Shown piece after piece: positions 13,001-23,240 of a DNA stretch of 64,000 nucleotides (within the stretch, counting starts at the first letter, position 1; the number at the start of each line of letters is the position of its first letter). Under the pieces are notes generated by a model. It did no database searches. It was not told the DNA's origin and saw only the letters and a program-made list of their open reading frames with translations. Source of the stretch: Hymenolepis diminuta (Eukaryota > Platyhelminthes > Cestoda > Cyclophyllidea > Hymenolepididae); contig CAADRB010000099.1 in the NCBI GenBank assembly GCA_900708905.1, forward strand, positions 171,221 through 235,220. Reading direction: 5' to 3'. A program made the translations under genes and the position numbers.

Positions 13001-16000
13001 CTCATCCGATTTTGTTCGAGGGGCCGAAGTCAGTGCAGAAAATGCTAATTAGTTGCGTTTCATGAACTTTCCGCTTACTTTTCATTAGAGCAAGACTATC
13101 AGCCTGCCGACATTTTGACTGTCACACACGCACAGCGTTCACGTTTAAATAGTTTAAAAGAAGTTTCAATTTATAATTAAATAGTAAGAAACATGTACTG
13201 ATGGTGTAACTGTCAGTGAGTGCAGCTGTTAAATCAGAGGTCAGGAATTCGGTACTCGTCAGAGCACATGGGTACCGCTTATGACCTATCTAAGTAGGGC
13301 TTGTAAAGTCAGAGTTTTTAATCAGAGGGATTTCCAAATCGGCTGTTGAAAAACGTGCTCCTTCAATGGAATTGTGAATATTATATGTTTACTCATCCAT
13401 TTATTTATGAAATTAGTTTATATTCGGACAAGTATGTATAGCCGTGAGAATATAACTTGAGGAAATGGTTTTTGGTATTTGGGATTTTTACCTCTACTCT
13501 TCTCAGCTCAGAAGAATATGGGCTGTTGCTTTTCCAAAGGGTCCTTCAAAGAAGCCCAATTTTAATTTGATTTTAACGGTGGGGGTAGCATTGTGATGTG
13601 TGATGTTACCACCCACTCCTTCTTATAAGGTTTAAAACATCCGGTTCCAAAATAATGATCGTGTAGATAGTGCATATGCATTGCTTTCCTTTCTATGGAC
13701 AATCGTACACGATTGACTGCCTCATAGTCTACTTTTCGTTTTCAAATTTGCTTTGGAGACTTGCTCATTTATACACGGGAATCAACTTTTTGGATATTAT
13801 GGTCATGATAGACTGGTCAAACATAAGACTTCTTGGTGGCTTGATATATCCTTCATTTTTTACCTTCAGACAATTGGCACGACCCGCGTTTTGGACAAAT
13901 TTATTATGCTATGATTTTCTAGCAAGCATGTTGGACAAAGTGGACAACTCCTCAGTTGTATCTGGTTGGCCATTCCAATTAATGGATATGCATCAATGAT
14001 TTGCGAGAAGTGAATCCTCTAACATGGTGGGATCTACTTATAGAAAATCCTGAAGAAGACTCTAGAGATCACCTATTCACTAGATCATATCTTAGTATAT
14101 TGTGTCAAGTTTCACTTTGGGGAAAATGACAAACTTTGTAGTATTTCCCTTATCTAAAATCCCGGTGTCTGGACATTACAAATGGTATATATTATTTTGA
14201 TCTGTATTCCTAGTCTAGTCAGGCTATTCACACCGAATTTGTAAGAGATTATGGTCTGTAGAGTTCAGTTCAGCTAGCAGAAGTTTTATAATTGCTAAAG
14301 TTTTTTGTTGAGGATTATCTGCAGGATTTCCCAAAGAAATCATGTCGTAATCAAGAAAGCTTCAATGTCGTAACACTATTGTGAAAGGTTTCAGGAGTAA
14401 CTCAACGAATATCTCAATTAAGCTAAATAATAAATATAAACTCTGTCAAACAGTTCCAATTTCTATTTGATTTTTTTAATTGTTACAATTTTAAAGTTTA
14501 CTTTTTTTTGTGAATTCAGAGCCGAGGACGAAGAAGAGGACCAGGCCCTTGAGCCTGGTCCTTCGAGGTCTTCAGATGAAAATGAGAAGAAGGAGGAAGA
14601 CGAAGCGAAACCAGCTGCTCCAAAGGTGGCCAAAATCGAAGGGCAGCCTAAGATTCAATCATCATCCTCTAGTTCCACCACCACTACGACCCGAGAAATA
14701 GAAGTGGAGGAAGAAGAGGCTGAGGAGGAGGCCAAGAAGGCTGCCGATCTGCTCAACAAGCCCCAGAAAGACGAAGTTGCTTTGAGGGCCAAGAAACATG
14801 AAGAAAAGGAGAAGGAAAAGTCCACTCTCCTCAAGAAGAAGGATGAAGAGGAGAAGAAACAGGAGGCTTCAGAGGTCAAAGCTGAACCCGAAAGGCCCCC
14901 TTCACCAGTAACAAAGACTCCGGAAAAAGGTACATCCTTTTCGGTTAATTTTTATAACCCATCCTCTTTACCGACCAATACGCCAAATCCTTCTGCCTAT
15001 TTTCAGCTGAAGTGTCGACTCCCAAGGAAGAATCTAGGTCTGTGGAGCCTGAAAAGGCTCCTGAAGAGTCTGTATCTCCTAGACAACCATCACCACCCTC
15101 AAGTACTTCAATTCCATCAACTATCCTTGTAAGGATAATACTGAATTTGTTTTCAATTACTTATTATTGAATTTTCTTTTCCGAAGTTTTGACGTCTTAG
15201 ATAAATATTAAAAATAGGCCTTTCTCAGGTTTATGGTAAGTAGAAGGGTTGATTCTAACAGTACATATAGTTTAGGTGTAATTTGAAACAATATGCTAAT
15301 CTCTTGCTCTCTACTTTTCAGCACTCGTCCTCTCAAAGAAATCAAGTTGCTGAGGCGACTGTGACCTTGGATACAGCAAATGGCGTGGCATCGAATGGAA
15401 GTACTGGAAGAAGGTGAGTTGTTTAGTATCTCCCATGGCTCTCCCCTTCTCTCTGTATTTACCTTTTGACCTTATACATCCGCTCTCTTCATCGTTAGCA
15501 GCGTTCGTAAAAAGGACGGTGCAACCATTAAACGGTATGACCTTATTCAGCTAACATTCATTGGCACACGACCTCCTGTGCCATCTTGTCTCTCGCTCTC
15601 TCTAATCTTTCACTGCCTTTTGCTGTGATTTTATTTAACGTGCGAAAATTCAGTTCACATTTATGTTCTAATCTATAACCACCGGAGGAGGGTTGTTTGA
15701 AATCGAATCTAGCAATCTCTTTCCTACGGCTTGCTTCATGAATATTAGACTCACGTGGATCTACCTTGTGATTGTTTATTGAACAAATTACCCAAAAGAT
15801 TATGAATCATTTCAGGAGATTTAGTCTTTATGATACTAATGGTTGATACGCATTTGAATTATAAATTTGGGTGTGGTGATCCCCTGAACTCATCATGAGA
15901 TGATGCAGTTTGAAAATCGATCGACACTTATCCTTTGATTGAAATGACCACATACATACTTTAATTAAAAATCTAACTTGGCTACTAGGAGTAGGCCAGT

Positions 16001-19000
16001 CTATCGACGAGATTTCACCTAATCTTTCTGTGCTTTAGGTTGCATTCGATTCATCTGATGGTTAACCAACACTTTCTTTTCAAATTATTGAAAGGCCATA
16101 TCTCCTGCATTATCAAAAATGAAGGAATTATCTCTTGCATGATAGGCTACGAGAGGTAAATTTTAGTCCACTCGGTTAAAATGATGTCCAGTTTATAATC
16201 GCCTTAAATGATATATGTATTGAAGGAAACGGATGGTGATGTTTGATGATTTTGTTCCTAAGAGGTAAATATTTCCCTTGTATATGAAGGGCTTGCGGTG
16301 GTGGCAGTGGCTACAGTACTTGTACGTGAAGTCAGAGTTCAAGAGTTCGATACTCACCAGTTCACATTGGATGAGCGGAATGACTAACTGCACTGGTTAA
16401 GTATGGTTAATAAGGGAGATCGCAGCATTCGAGTTTATAATCAGAGGGGCTCGATGGTGCTACTTCTTAACCCAAGATGATCAGTGGAAAATGGTTTCCT
16501 AAACGGGCTTAGGAAGAATTAGTATATATGAATGGTGGACTTCCAGTTTTCGCTATCAAAAATAGATCACATTTTTTCTGCATAAAATGCGGAGGTAGAG
16601 TTAGGATTTGAACCGTCATGCGCCCATACCCTGACGGACCCGGTCAATTGACATTTCCGTAAGTGTGCCCCCAGCAGACGTGCATAGTCATGACTTCATT
16701 CGGGTCAAACTGTCAAACCAGTCTCTTCTCCCCAACCCTACCTCGATGGTTCTCCTCTCATCGCACACACACAAATCAATCCCTATCTAACCAACACATC
16801 GTATTTATTTGAAGCTCACAAAACACAACTAATGCTCTCAGTATTCCTTATTTTCCGATTGTCTGTGTAGAATCTCAGCTGTGTTAGCTCCCGCACGTTC
16901 GGAGGAAACTGAAGCTCAACGTAGTAGCAAAGCACGTATGGTGCGTTCTACCCGTCGTTCAACTCAAGGCATTGCAAGTGATGTATTGGAAGAGGCGAGA
17001 CGTCTTTCATCCACTGCAATTCTCCCTGCGGTTTCTACAACCGTCATCCCGTCTACTACTACTACCACGACTTCCGTCTCTGCTGCGGCAATTGTTACTC
17101 CGACCCCCGTCCAGGTAAGATTTATTTCCACATCTATCATTAATTCATATCACTACTCATCTACTCGTGGCCGATTTGTCGCTTGTCATTCCTCCTCCCA
17201 TCCACACGCTTCGAGAGATCATGGTCGCTGAAATGCACATAAGTAGCGCATTCTCATTTGCCTCTGTGTGTGCTCATCTCTCCAATGCGCTATCGATTTA
17301 CGGCTTCCTTTGTAAATGTTATTCCCTCGATTGGTTGATTGAAACGCGTCATGGACGTGTGCGTGTGTGTGAGGTCACAGATCAGATTGGAACTTTTAAT
17401 TGCTTTAATTTAGCGCAGAAGAATGTACTTTTAAAGTGCGATTTTAGGCTTTTTGAAATCCCATTTTGCCCCATACATATCTCGCTGTTTTAATTGGAGT
17501 CCTTTTAAATCCATTGGGTTGTCTTCAGGGTGAAGAAGAAAAGGCAGAAAAAAGCTGTCATTTAAATCACTCCTCGCGAAATTAGGAGAAATACCGGCAT
17601 GCTATCTCTCCCCTTTTTTGTCAATTACTCGATTCATTAGACGTTTTAAACTTTCTTCCTACTATTTCATATGACTATTATTGTGCCTTTCTGTCACTGC
17701 ACTTTCTTTTGTCCCGTGCTTAGTTGCCACACCTTCAAATGCCTTTCTAGCAATCTTAGGTGCTGCTTAGTTCAGTTAACTTGAGAGAACACCTCTACAG
17801 ATGTTGCCTCTGTATTATCCCGGTGGTGGCTAGATCCTGAAATTGAAGTGCCTTTTATTTACCATTAGAGATTTATTACGTCTAGACGAAATAATGTTTT
17901 TCGTACCTCTTCTCCTTCAAATCTTGATGTTTTGAGTGAAAGTCAGTTAGTTTGATTTCCTATCTACTCGAGTGGAGTTTTGTTTCCTTTAATAACGGTT
18001 ACTACCTTCAAGATAGAGAGAAAGCCATATATGTACATTACATTTTTAAAGATCCTTATTTAGTACTGCCGGGGCTCCAGATATACTTGAACGGAATAAA
18101 AGCTAGAGTCGTAAAAAGCAAATCAACGTCCAGAAGATATTTAATGCCATGTTTCGCCAAGTTGCGAATATGTGGGTACACAAATGAAATGGTAAGACTA
18201 TATAAGGAAATTAGACTTGTTCATACATTCAGGGTCTGAGTATCTGGATCCGGTAACATGAATGGCTAACCGAACCGGATTGCAGCCAACAAGAGAGGTG
18301 ATAAAATGTGAGTTCCTCATATGAGCCGGCTCTTATTATCGTTTCTCTTCCCAAATCAAATGTTCATTCCTTTTTTTGTGTGCTTTGCTAGAGTTTTGTG
18401 ACTGAACGCGAACAGCCAAATGCTAATTGTACTCACAAATTAAATAAATGCAAAGCATTCTTAGCTAGCATTAGAATCTTTAATGAGTCAGAATATTCAT
18501 ATGGAAGACATACCATTTGATTCGTCTTCCCTTTTGAAAGCAATTTTATAGGTTAGAAAATTTCAGTCTCGCAGAATATTTTAGTATGCCACTTTGGATT
18601 TGATTTCCAATATCAAATTTAAGCTTTATAAAAGAGAATACCATTGTATTGTAATCTGCTTCGCAAGGAGATTTTCACATTAGAGGTGCTAGGTATTTGT
18701 TTGTTGCCTGTCTCTACTTTAGCCAACTGATCAGATCATCAGCAGTCCTCTAACGTCATCATTTATAGCAATGGTAAGTACTACACCTACTAATGATGGT
18801 TATAGTAATATATAGTGGTCCTTTTCTTTGCATGTCTAGCGGTTGACATAAAGGTTGATCACCGTGGCACGCCTAAATGAGCATGTCACCTGTAATTAAT
18901 CAGTAGAAGTTGGCATAAGGTGGTGTTTGTTCATTTCATTTTCCACTCATTCATTCTACAGTAAAACATGTATTTAAGAATCCAGTAGAGCCATTAGTAT

Positions 19001-21351
19001 TGCTCATTTTTCTGGCCACTGCTCCAGCATGAAGTGCTCTACAAAAATCCCCACAAATCATGCTGTTTACTTCCCTTTCTCTTTTGCTCTTCTTTCTATC
19101 CTCTTCACTTCTTCACTTTCTTCGTAGACGGCTTCCCTTCAGTCACAACCACCGCCACAATCTAAGAATTCCCCACGACAGAAATCGTTTGCCTCCAAGG
19201 TCACTTTGGGCTACCTTTCTCAACCGGTGAGATGCCTTCTAGATTATGCCTACCTTCTCTTCCTTATTCTTCTCCTCCTCCCCTCTCCCCCCATGCTTTC
19301 TCGATTTTCCTGAAATATGACGTGACCTGTGTTTGTAGTTCAGTCGTCCGCGTCGCCATGCCTTTGTTGGCAGAGTTAATCGCCCTGACTCGAATGGAAC
19401 TGCATATTATAATGTACGTAGTGTGTGCCTAGTCGTTTGCCTACTGAAATTGTAGATAATAGTAGTGCTAGTTCACTAGTGTGATTTTTCTCCTCACTTC
19501 TTCAGAACTTCCCATTTGAAGAGCAAGTTACTTCAGTAGATGCTGCTACTGAGGTAAGTTTCAGTAGTATGTGTGCGTGTGAGTTCACTAGTTTTTGCGT
19601 GTGTTAGCAAAGTCGAGGCTTCTTTTAGACACTCGTTGAGACAGATGAGACAGACAGCTGTGTGAAACCACCGCGGGAGCCCCGATTATCGATTTCGCTT
19701 CGAAGTGCTATTCGTTCATTGGTAGGAGTAGGTTTTGTCGTTTGGCCTTAAAAACCCCATATTGAATGTGTAGATAGTGTAGTGCTTAATTTTAATAACT
19801 TCATCGAACATGTTGCTACTTTTTATCTGTAGACGGCTCAAAGACCATCGGCTGATGATGTAACGCCAGCTACCGCAACTTCTATGCCAACGACACACGT
19901 CTCCAAGGCAACTATTATCCCTACTCAACCGTCCTCAACATCCTCGACAACCCACAGTAAGTTTATCTTGAGAAATAACCAGTTCCACCGTCATTTAAAA
20001 TGAATTTGCTAATTCCATCATAATGTGCCTCCTCTTTACAGCGTCTGATGCCTCACAATCATCTATTATTGCTCATTCACGAGCTCGCCGAGCGGCTAGA
20101 GATCGAGTTCCTACAGGAAAGCTCAACACTAGTGATGTTCTAGCTGCGGCTAAACAACTGGAACAGGGCGCTGTAGCAAACATTACAGATGGAACAATGC
20201 CAGTATCTTCAACTCTGTCTTCTGATCCCATCCCCAGGGTCAGTTTCTTTAGTTTATAAAGCACAGCTTACTGAAATAGAATAAAAAATAATTATTATTT
20301 CCTCTGTTATAGCCAACAACACGAGTTCTCAGATCGACCATTTTAAATGCCACCCCTATAACCAATACGAACAATAACAATAGTAATAACGAAGCAGCAG
20401 TTAGCAACAGCAACGGCAATAGGCGCATTTCACCTGCTCAATTCTCTACCTCCTCTACCACAATCAGTAAACCTGCAGATCAGCGATATAATTGGCGTGA
20501 GGTATGTTGTTCACTCCCCTTTCCCCTTACCATTCTTTTTTGTATAATCCTGTCTGGGTTATTTGTTTTATTGATTCAACTACTGAAATGCTTTATCGGT
20601 AGCACATGTCGGTTTCTCTCAGGACCCACCTATTGGAAATGAGGTGACAACGAGTGATAACAATCAAACAGAGGTATTCTGAAACCAGCATAATATATAA
20701 CCCTAGTTTGCTATTTATTCTAAACCCCAGCGATGTCTAACTATCTCTTCTCAAAGCGGTAAAAGGGAAAAGCCAAGCGTGTATATTTGCTTCTTTTGCA
20801 TAAACATGCAGTTGGAATATAGATAAAGTCTTCTTTATTTTCTGTTAGAATCTCGACTATCGAATGCTGTACGAAGAGGAGAAAAGTGAAAAGGAGAGAC
20901 TTAAGCGGACCCTCGAACAGCTCAGTCAAGAAATCAATATGCTTCGTTCGGAGCTCGCTAAACTTCACATCTCCAATTCTAACATCGCCAACACAACATC
21001 GCCAAGGTCCTCCGTCGATTCCTCCGCTGTGAGTATCTAAAAAAATTCTATTTCCCTGTTTGATTGAGCATGTTCAATTGCCTCTGTTCATGTTGTCTTC
21101 CTCCTATCTTTGGTTTGTAGTCTCGTCCAAGCACTCTGGAGTATTATGAAAATCAAGCTAAGGTGCGAATGGTTACCCTCATACGCTGCATGTTTGAATT
21201 TGACTTGGTTGGGGGTTAATTTAGCATCTAATTTTTTGTCCTTCGATTTTAGGAGATTGAACGGTTGCGTGCGGATAATGCCCGGATGGCAGATGAGAAC
21301 AAGTCCCTGATTCGTGTTATCAGCAAGCTTTCGGCCCGTTCTTCCACATAA
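1041..21351 (+). CDS. PPP1R12A: Myosin phosphatase targeting subunit (MYPT1-type PP1 regulatory subunit 12), 23 exons
   Basis: Scaffold that brings the PP1 catalytic subunit to myosin and controls actomyosin contraction; ROCK phosphorylation inhibits it (family knowledge). Exons I joined: 1041-1280, 1319-1449, 7446-7649, 9402-9624, 12153-12215, 12297-12373, 14520-14929, 15007-15128, 15322-15413, 15502-15534, 16871-17114, 18723-18773, 19128-19226, 19339-19413, 19506-19553, 19629-19721, 19833-19956, 20042-20238, 20313-20501, 20623-20673, 20849-21028, 21121-21162, 21253-21351. All junctions are GT-AG and keep frame; the sum is 3,087 nt (1,028 residues plus stop). Visible motifs: RVNF (36-39), ankyrin repeats (about 43-300), acidic region (313-449), RRSTQG (560-565), coiled coil (about 923-1025) ending LIRVISKLS. 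Met at 1041 is preferred over Met24 because the conserved N-terminal helix (RRQQIESWEASE) lies before Met24. The 51-nt exon 18723-18773 is the least certain. MYPT1 versus MYPT2 type cannot be told apart here. Confidence 0.93.
1281..1318 (+). other. 38-nt miniature intron
   Basis: Starts GTTTTGC and ends TTCATTAG. Removing it joins LHQ to ACIDEN in the ankyrin frame, exactly as in the family, so the intron is real although close to the minimum spliceable length. Such sizes are familiar in flatworm genes. Confidence 0.88.
3179..3274. repeat. Nested inverted repeat
   Basis: A perfect 12-bp inverted repeat, GGCACAGCACAC at 3179-3190 against GTGTGCTGTGCC at 3263-3274, encloses a second perfect hairpin CCTACGCG-N6-CGCGTAGG at 3196-3217. 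The block is GC-richer than its surroundings. It could be a small mobile element remnant or a structured intronic element. Confidence 0.7.
6872..6943 (-). repeat. tRNA-like SINE head
   Basis: On the minus strand a box B-like GGTTCGATACCC follows, at tRNA distance, a box A-like TGACGTAGAGGTCG. The T stem does not pair, so it is not a functional tRNA. Related to the other tRNA-like copies in this window. Confidence 0.45.
7650..9401 (+). other. Intron 3 of the MYPT gene
   Basis: Donor CC|GTGAGT, acceptor TTTGCAG. Contains a G homopolymer at 8462-8478 broken by one unresolved base at 8466. A block at 9070-9100 resembles 39607-39635 in gene 2 (GGTGGTGATGCTACTCCCAT against GGTGGTGGCGCTACTCTCAT), so a dispersed repeat is present. 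No other exon seen. Confidence 0.75.
8462..8478. repeat. Poly-G tract with one ambiguous base
   Basis: G homopolymer interrupted only by an N at 8466, inside intron 3 of the MYPT gene. The ambiguity is probably a base-calling problem in the homopolymer. Confidence 0.85.
10031..10185 (-). repeat. Diverged repeat, copy 1 (pair with 11064-11230)
   Basis: Shares, in the same order and with small gaps, a minus-strand tRNA-like box B (GTTCGATACTCAG), the block TTTTTCTGAACA, TTGACCAAAATAG, and GGCGTCTGAGTAA with the copy at 11064-11230. Divergence is high, so the duplication or the paired insertions are old. Confidence 0.6.
10481..10545 (+). repeat. tRNA-like SINE head
   Basis: GTGTGGCGGTTAACG (box A-like) is followed 26 bases later by AGGTTCGGAATACC (box B-like). 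The spacing is like that of a tRNA gene but no cloverleaf forms. A related copy lies on the minus strand at 61932-61995. Confidence 0.5.
10761..10965 (+). repeat. Diverged repeat, copy 1 (pair with 11645-11835)
   Basis: Shared landmarks with the second copy: ACTTAGTTACTCTT, the GGGTAAATT type block, CTGGGAATGGGC, AATACTGCGAACATTCC and TTCTGCAAAACTGGTG. Offset to the second copy is close to that of the 10031/11064 pair, so the two pairs may belong to one duplicated unit of about 0.9-1 kb. Confidence 0.6.
11064..11230 (-). repeat. Diverged repeat, copy 2 (pair with 10031-10185)
   Basis: On the minus strand this copy shows the better preserved tRNA-like head: GATTAGGCGGAGGTCACG runs into GTTCGCTAC. 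The remainder matches copy 1 in order. Confidence 0.6.
11645..11835 (+). repeat. Diverged repeat, copy 2 (pair with 10761-10965)
   Basis: Matches copy 1 at ATTTAGTCACTCTT, TCTGGAATGGGCC, AATACTGCGAGCATTCC and GTCTGCAACACTAGTG. No coding capacity evident. Confidence 0.6.
12374..14519 (+). other. Intron 6 of the MYPT gene
   Basis: Donor AA|GTAAGT, acceptor GTGAATTCAG. Contains a tRNA-like repeat copy near 13201-13350. A 109-codon open frame at 13670-13999 matches nothing I know and has no codon bias, so it is taken as chance. Confidence 0.75.
13201..13350 (+). repeat. SINE-like repeat copy
   Basis: Related to 16299-16470: both carry the (A)ATCAGAG...AATTCGGTACTCGTC / GTCAGAG...GAGTTCGATACTCACC box B segment, followed about 70-100 bases later by TTTTTAATCAGAGGG / TTTATAATCAGAGGG. 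Two shared blocks in the same order argue for a common repeat. Confidence 0.5.
14520..15128 (+). other. MYPT acidic/lysine-rich central exons 7-8
   Basis: Exon 7 (410 nt) is the longest in the gene and encodes runs of Glu, Asp and Lys with a Ser/Thr stretch (SSSSSSTTTTT) and a charged helical section that could form a coiled coil. Exon 8 follows after a 77-nt intron and adds a Ser/Pro-rich stretch ending STSIPSTIL. Vertebrate MYPT1 has a comparable low-complexity acidic region after the ankyrin domain, so this is position-conserved rather than sequence-conserved. The codons are more GC-rich than the flanking introns, which helps mark the exon ends. Confidence 0.85.
15502..15534 (+). other. 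MYPT microexon 10 with tandem TAGCAG acceptor
   Basis: A 33-nt exon (36 nt if the upstream acceptor is used) encodes about SVRKKDGATIKR and joins the RRSTQG exon in phase 2. The acceptor is a NAGNAG tandem (15496-15501, TAGCAG), so splicing could include or omit one serine codon without changing frame. Confidence 0.72.
15535..16870 (+). other. Intron 10 of the MYPT gene
   Basis: Donor CG|GTATGA, acceptor GTCTGTGTAG. Holds a SINE-like copy (16299-16470) and, on the minus strand near 16610-16640, a box B-like GGTTCAAATCC without a matching T stem. No exon seen. Confidence 0.72.
16299..16470 (+). repeat. SINE-like repeat copy with tRNA-like promoter
   Basis: GGTGGCAGTGGCTACAGTAC (box A-like) precedes AAGTCAGAGTTCAAGAGTTC, which leads into the box B-like GAGTTCGATACTC at 16344-16356. 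The segment AGTCAGAGTT...TCGATRCTCA recurs at 27495-27517. Confidence 0.5.
16871..17114 (+). other. MYPT inhibitory phosphosite exon (RRSTQG)
   Basis: Encodes APARSEETEAQR, then RSTRRSTQG, then DVLEEARRL. This aligns without gaps to the vertebrate MYPT1 segment around the ROCK/ZIPK inhibitory threonine (Thr696 in human numbering). The threonine is residue 563 in my model, codon 16962-16964. The Ser before it, target of PKA/PKG in vertebrates, is also kept. The exon ends in a Thr/Ser/Ala-rich tail. Confidence 0.92.
17115..18722 (+). other. Intron 11 of the MYPT gene
   Basis: Donor CAG|GTAAGA, acceptor CTACTTTAG. A possible alternative terminal exon starts after TCTTCAG at 17529 (reads GEEEKAEKSCHLN and stops within 20 codons), but there is no family support. 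Short open frames at 17167-17493 and 17952-18239 are not recognisable. Confidence 0.6.
18774..19127 (+). other. Intron 12 of the MYPT gene
   Basis: Lies between the small exon 18723-18773 and exon 13. Donor ATG|GTAAGT, pyrimidine-rich acceptor CTTTCTTCGTAG. Nothing else recognisable. Confidence 0.65.
20042..20238 (+). other. MYPT exon with divergent second phosphosite
   Basis: Encodes SSIIAHSRARRAARDRVPTG then KLNTSDVLAAAKQL. It sits between the RRSTQG exon and the coiled coil, where vertebrate MYPT1 has its second ROCK site (RRSTG, Thr853). Arg-rich context and the Thr-Gly pair are shared, but the two residues before Thr are Val-Pro instead of Arg-Ser. Thr is residue 801, codon 20113-20115. 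Arg at -3 would still suit a basophilic kinase. The donor, GTCAGT, is weak compared with the others in the gene. Confidence 0.78.
20849..21351 (+). other. MYPT C-terminal coiled coil / PRKG-interacting region
   Basis: Three exons encode DYRMLYEEEKSEKERLKRTL and further heptads, then EIERLRADNARMADENKSL and the signature LIRVISKLS, ending ARSST and TAA at 21349-21351. In vertebrates this region forms the coiled coil and leucine zipper that bind cGMP-dependent kinase I and other partners. Heptad spacing of Leu is visible in both halves, separated by a Ser/Thr/Pro linker at the exon 21/22 border. Confidence 0.92.
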
Positions 21352-23240
21352 CTGAGAAGAATTGAAACTCGATGTTGATCTCTATATTGTGCTTCCTTCA
21401 GACCGTCCTCAAAAAGCCCTTCCTTTCCTATGACCGCCTTTGTACATAGTTAAGAAACTGAAGCGAGTCAGATACTAATTACGTTGATAGGAAACCAGGC
21501 TTTCCCTCTCGTAGTGTATGCTGTTTTCCTCTTTCTCCCTCTTTCTCTCTCTCGTATGCCTTCTTTCAAGTCTCATGGTTCTTTATCTCACACTTTAATT
21601 TTTCTCCTGTCCTTGAAATCACCTGTTCGCTGGTACATGCAGGAATGCCTTCTTTACGATCCATATCTCTCTGTCTCTTACACAAACAAACTTTGCCTCT
21701 CTTTTATAGACTCAAGATACATTAAACACAATCCTCTGGAATTGTGATTGAGTACTTTAATTGTTCTATTAAGGCGGGAAATATCTTAATATCCATTTAG
21801 TATCGCGGAGTGAAATCCGATAAAGATACTAACAATCTATCTCCTGACGATCTTTGTCAAGAGATGAGATGTTGTATTAAATGGACACTGGGAAGTAGTT
21901 GAATATTTCTATAAGTAGAGTTAAGGTACGTGGTTAACCATATTTGTTTACTTTCTAATGATTAAATAATGTTTATGTCTCCGGAAATATCTACTGCAAA
22001 GTAACGATACTCTACGCATTTTGGTTTCTTTTGTTGATGTTTGATCACTTTAATAAGGAGTTATTAAATTTGTGTGTCTAAGTAATTGTTTGGCTGGAGG
22101 GTTGTATGCATAACAACTACGCTCATTTTGAAGGACTTTTTCGGACCCTCATCGACCTGGCGAGAATCTCGAGTTGCGTCACCCCGTTCATTAGTTAGCG
22201 CTAATAAACGGGGTAACAATAATAATAAATGACCAATGCGTGCACTGGGTTTGCACCACTGAATATTGGGACATTTTACCCCATAGATGAACATAGTCGG
22301 GTGTTGGTAGTGAATCGTAATTCTCTTTTATTGGAGTAAATGAGAAAGATATTCGAATTAAATGGAGGAGTCGAATGCGATAATTAAATCCTATACTTTG
22401 TCCTTCAACAGGTGGAACAGGTAGAATGTCCTCTAGTGAATGGCTGCTGACGGCTTTTATATTTTTTATGTACAACTGTATCATGGTGATAAATGTGGAA
22501 TTTAGTGGACTTTCAACAATGATCGCCAGCGTAAATTGAAGAAGCAGGACATTTCAACAATAATTAGTCCAAAACTAACCAATTCCGCATATCTTAAAAA
22601 GACTCACAGTTTTAACTTACATTTTAAAAAATCATCTACCTATATCACTCTTACATTTTCGCCAACTAAAAATGCTGAAGCAAATACCATCAGATCAAAA
22701 TACAGAATAGCTGAATGCGTGGAAAAATAGGTTACAAAAGCATTCTTTATTTTTATAAAATACTGGGAATGGAATTACGATAGTGGTTTGGGGGTGAATG
22801 GATGAGTAAACATTTGATAAATGATTTCAAAGCGGGATTAAAGAATAAAAATTCTTCATATTCTCCAAATACTGCTATGTATGTACTTTAAAGAAAAGAT
22901 TATAGTTGTTTAAAAATTTGCATAAGGCGGAAATATATCAATATGCTTTTAAATAAGTTAATGTGTAAAATGAATGTTGTGATGTAAATAGCAAGTTAAG
23001 TGACAATGCGAAATAAAAAAACAAAAATCAATCGTCAAAGGTAAATCAAATAATTAAGCGTTCTTTTGTGTTTTTAAAAATAATTTTTAGCCAAAATGTC
23101 AAGGTGATAGTATTGTTTGTATTCTACAATTAATGGAACTCTACCCCTCTAAAGTAGTGCGCGGCGTTTTATAGTTGCTTTTCTAGTCCTCATATTTGCA
23201 GGACGTGTACATATTTGTGTTGTAATATTTATTAAATAGT
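21352..23240. other. Intergenic region between MYPT and FLVCR-like genes
   Basis: About 1.9 kb. Starts with the MYPT 3' UTR. Candidate poly(A) signals are ATTAAA at 21721 and AATAAA at 22203-22208, the latter inside a strong hairpin. Near the right end, a good acceptor (pyrimidine tract then TTTGCAG, ending 23201) lies 40 nt before the next start codon and could serve a 5' UTR exon or spliced leader. No further gene seen. Confidence 0.6.
22181..22214. repeat. Hairpin overlapping an AATAAA
   Basis: ACCCCGTT (22181-22188), one mismatch, ATTAG, a 6-nt loop TTAGCG, then CTAAT, one mismatch, AACGGGGT (22207-22214). The 13 paired bases form a stable stem, and the AATAAA at 22203-22208 sits in its right arm. 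Confidence 0.75.

Noticed and set aside
13670..13999. 109-codon open frame in MYPT intron 6
   Set aside because: No family resemblance, no suitable splice signals in phase with exons 6 and 7.
14655..14879. 74-codon minus-strand frame rich in Ser and Phe
   Set aside because: It is the antisense shadow of the Glu/Lys-rich MYPT exon 7.
16605..16645. Minus-strand GGTTCAAATCC as part of a tRNA
   Set aside because: The flanking T-stem bases do not pair and no matching acceptor stem is found.
17529..17585. Possible alternative terminal exon of MYPT (GEEEKAEKSCHLN)
   Set aside because: Good acceptor and correct phase, but no conservation I can recall and the downstream exons clearly continue the gene. 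Left as a note on intron 11.
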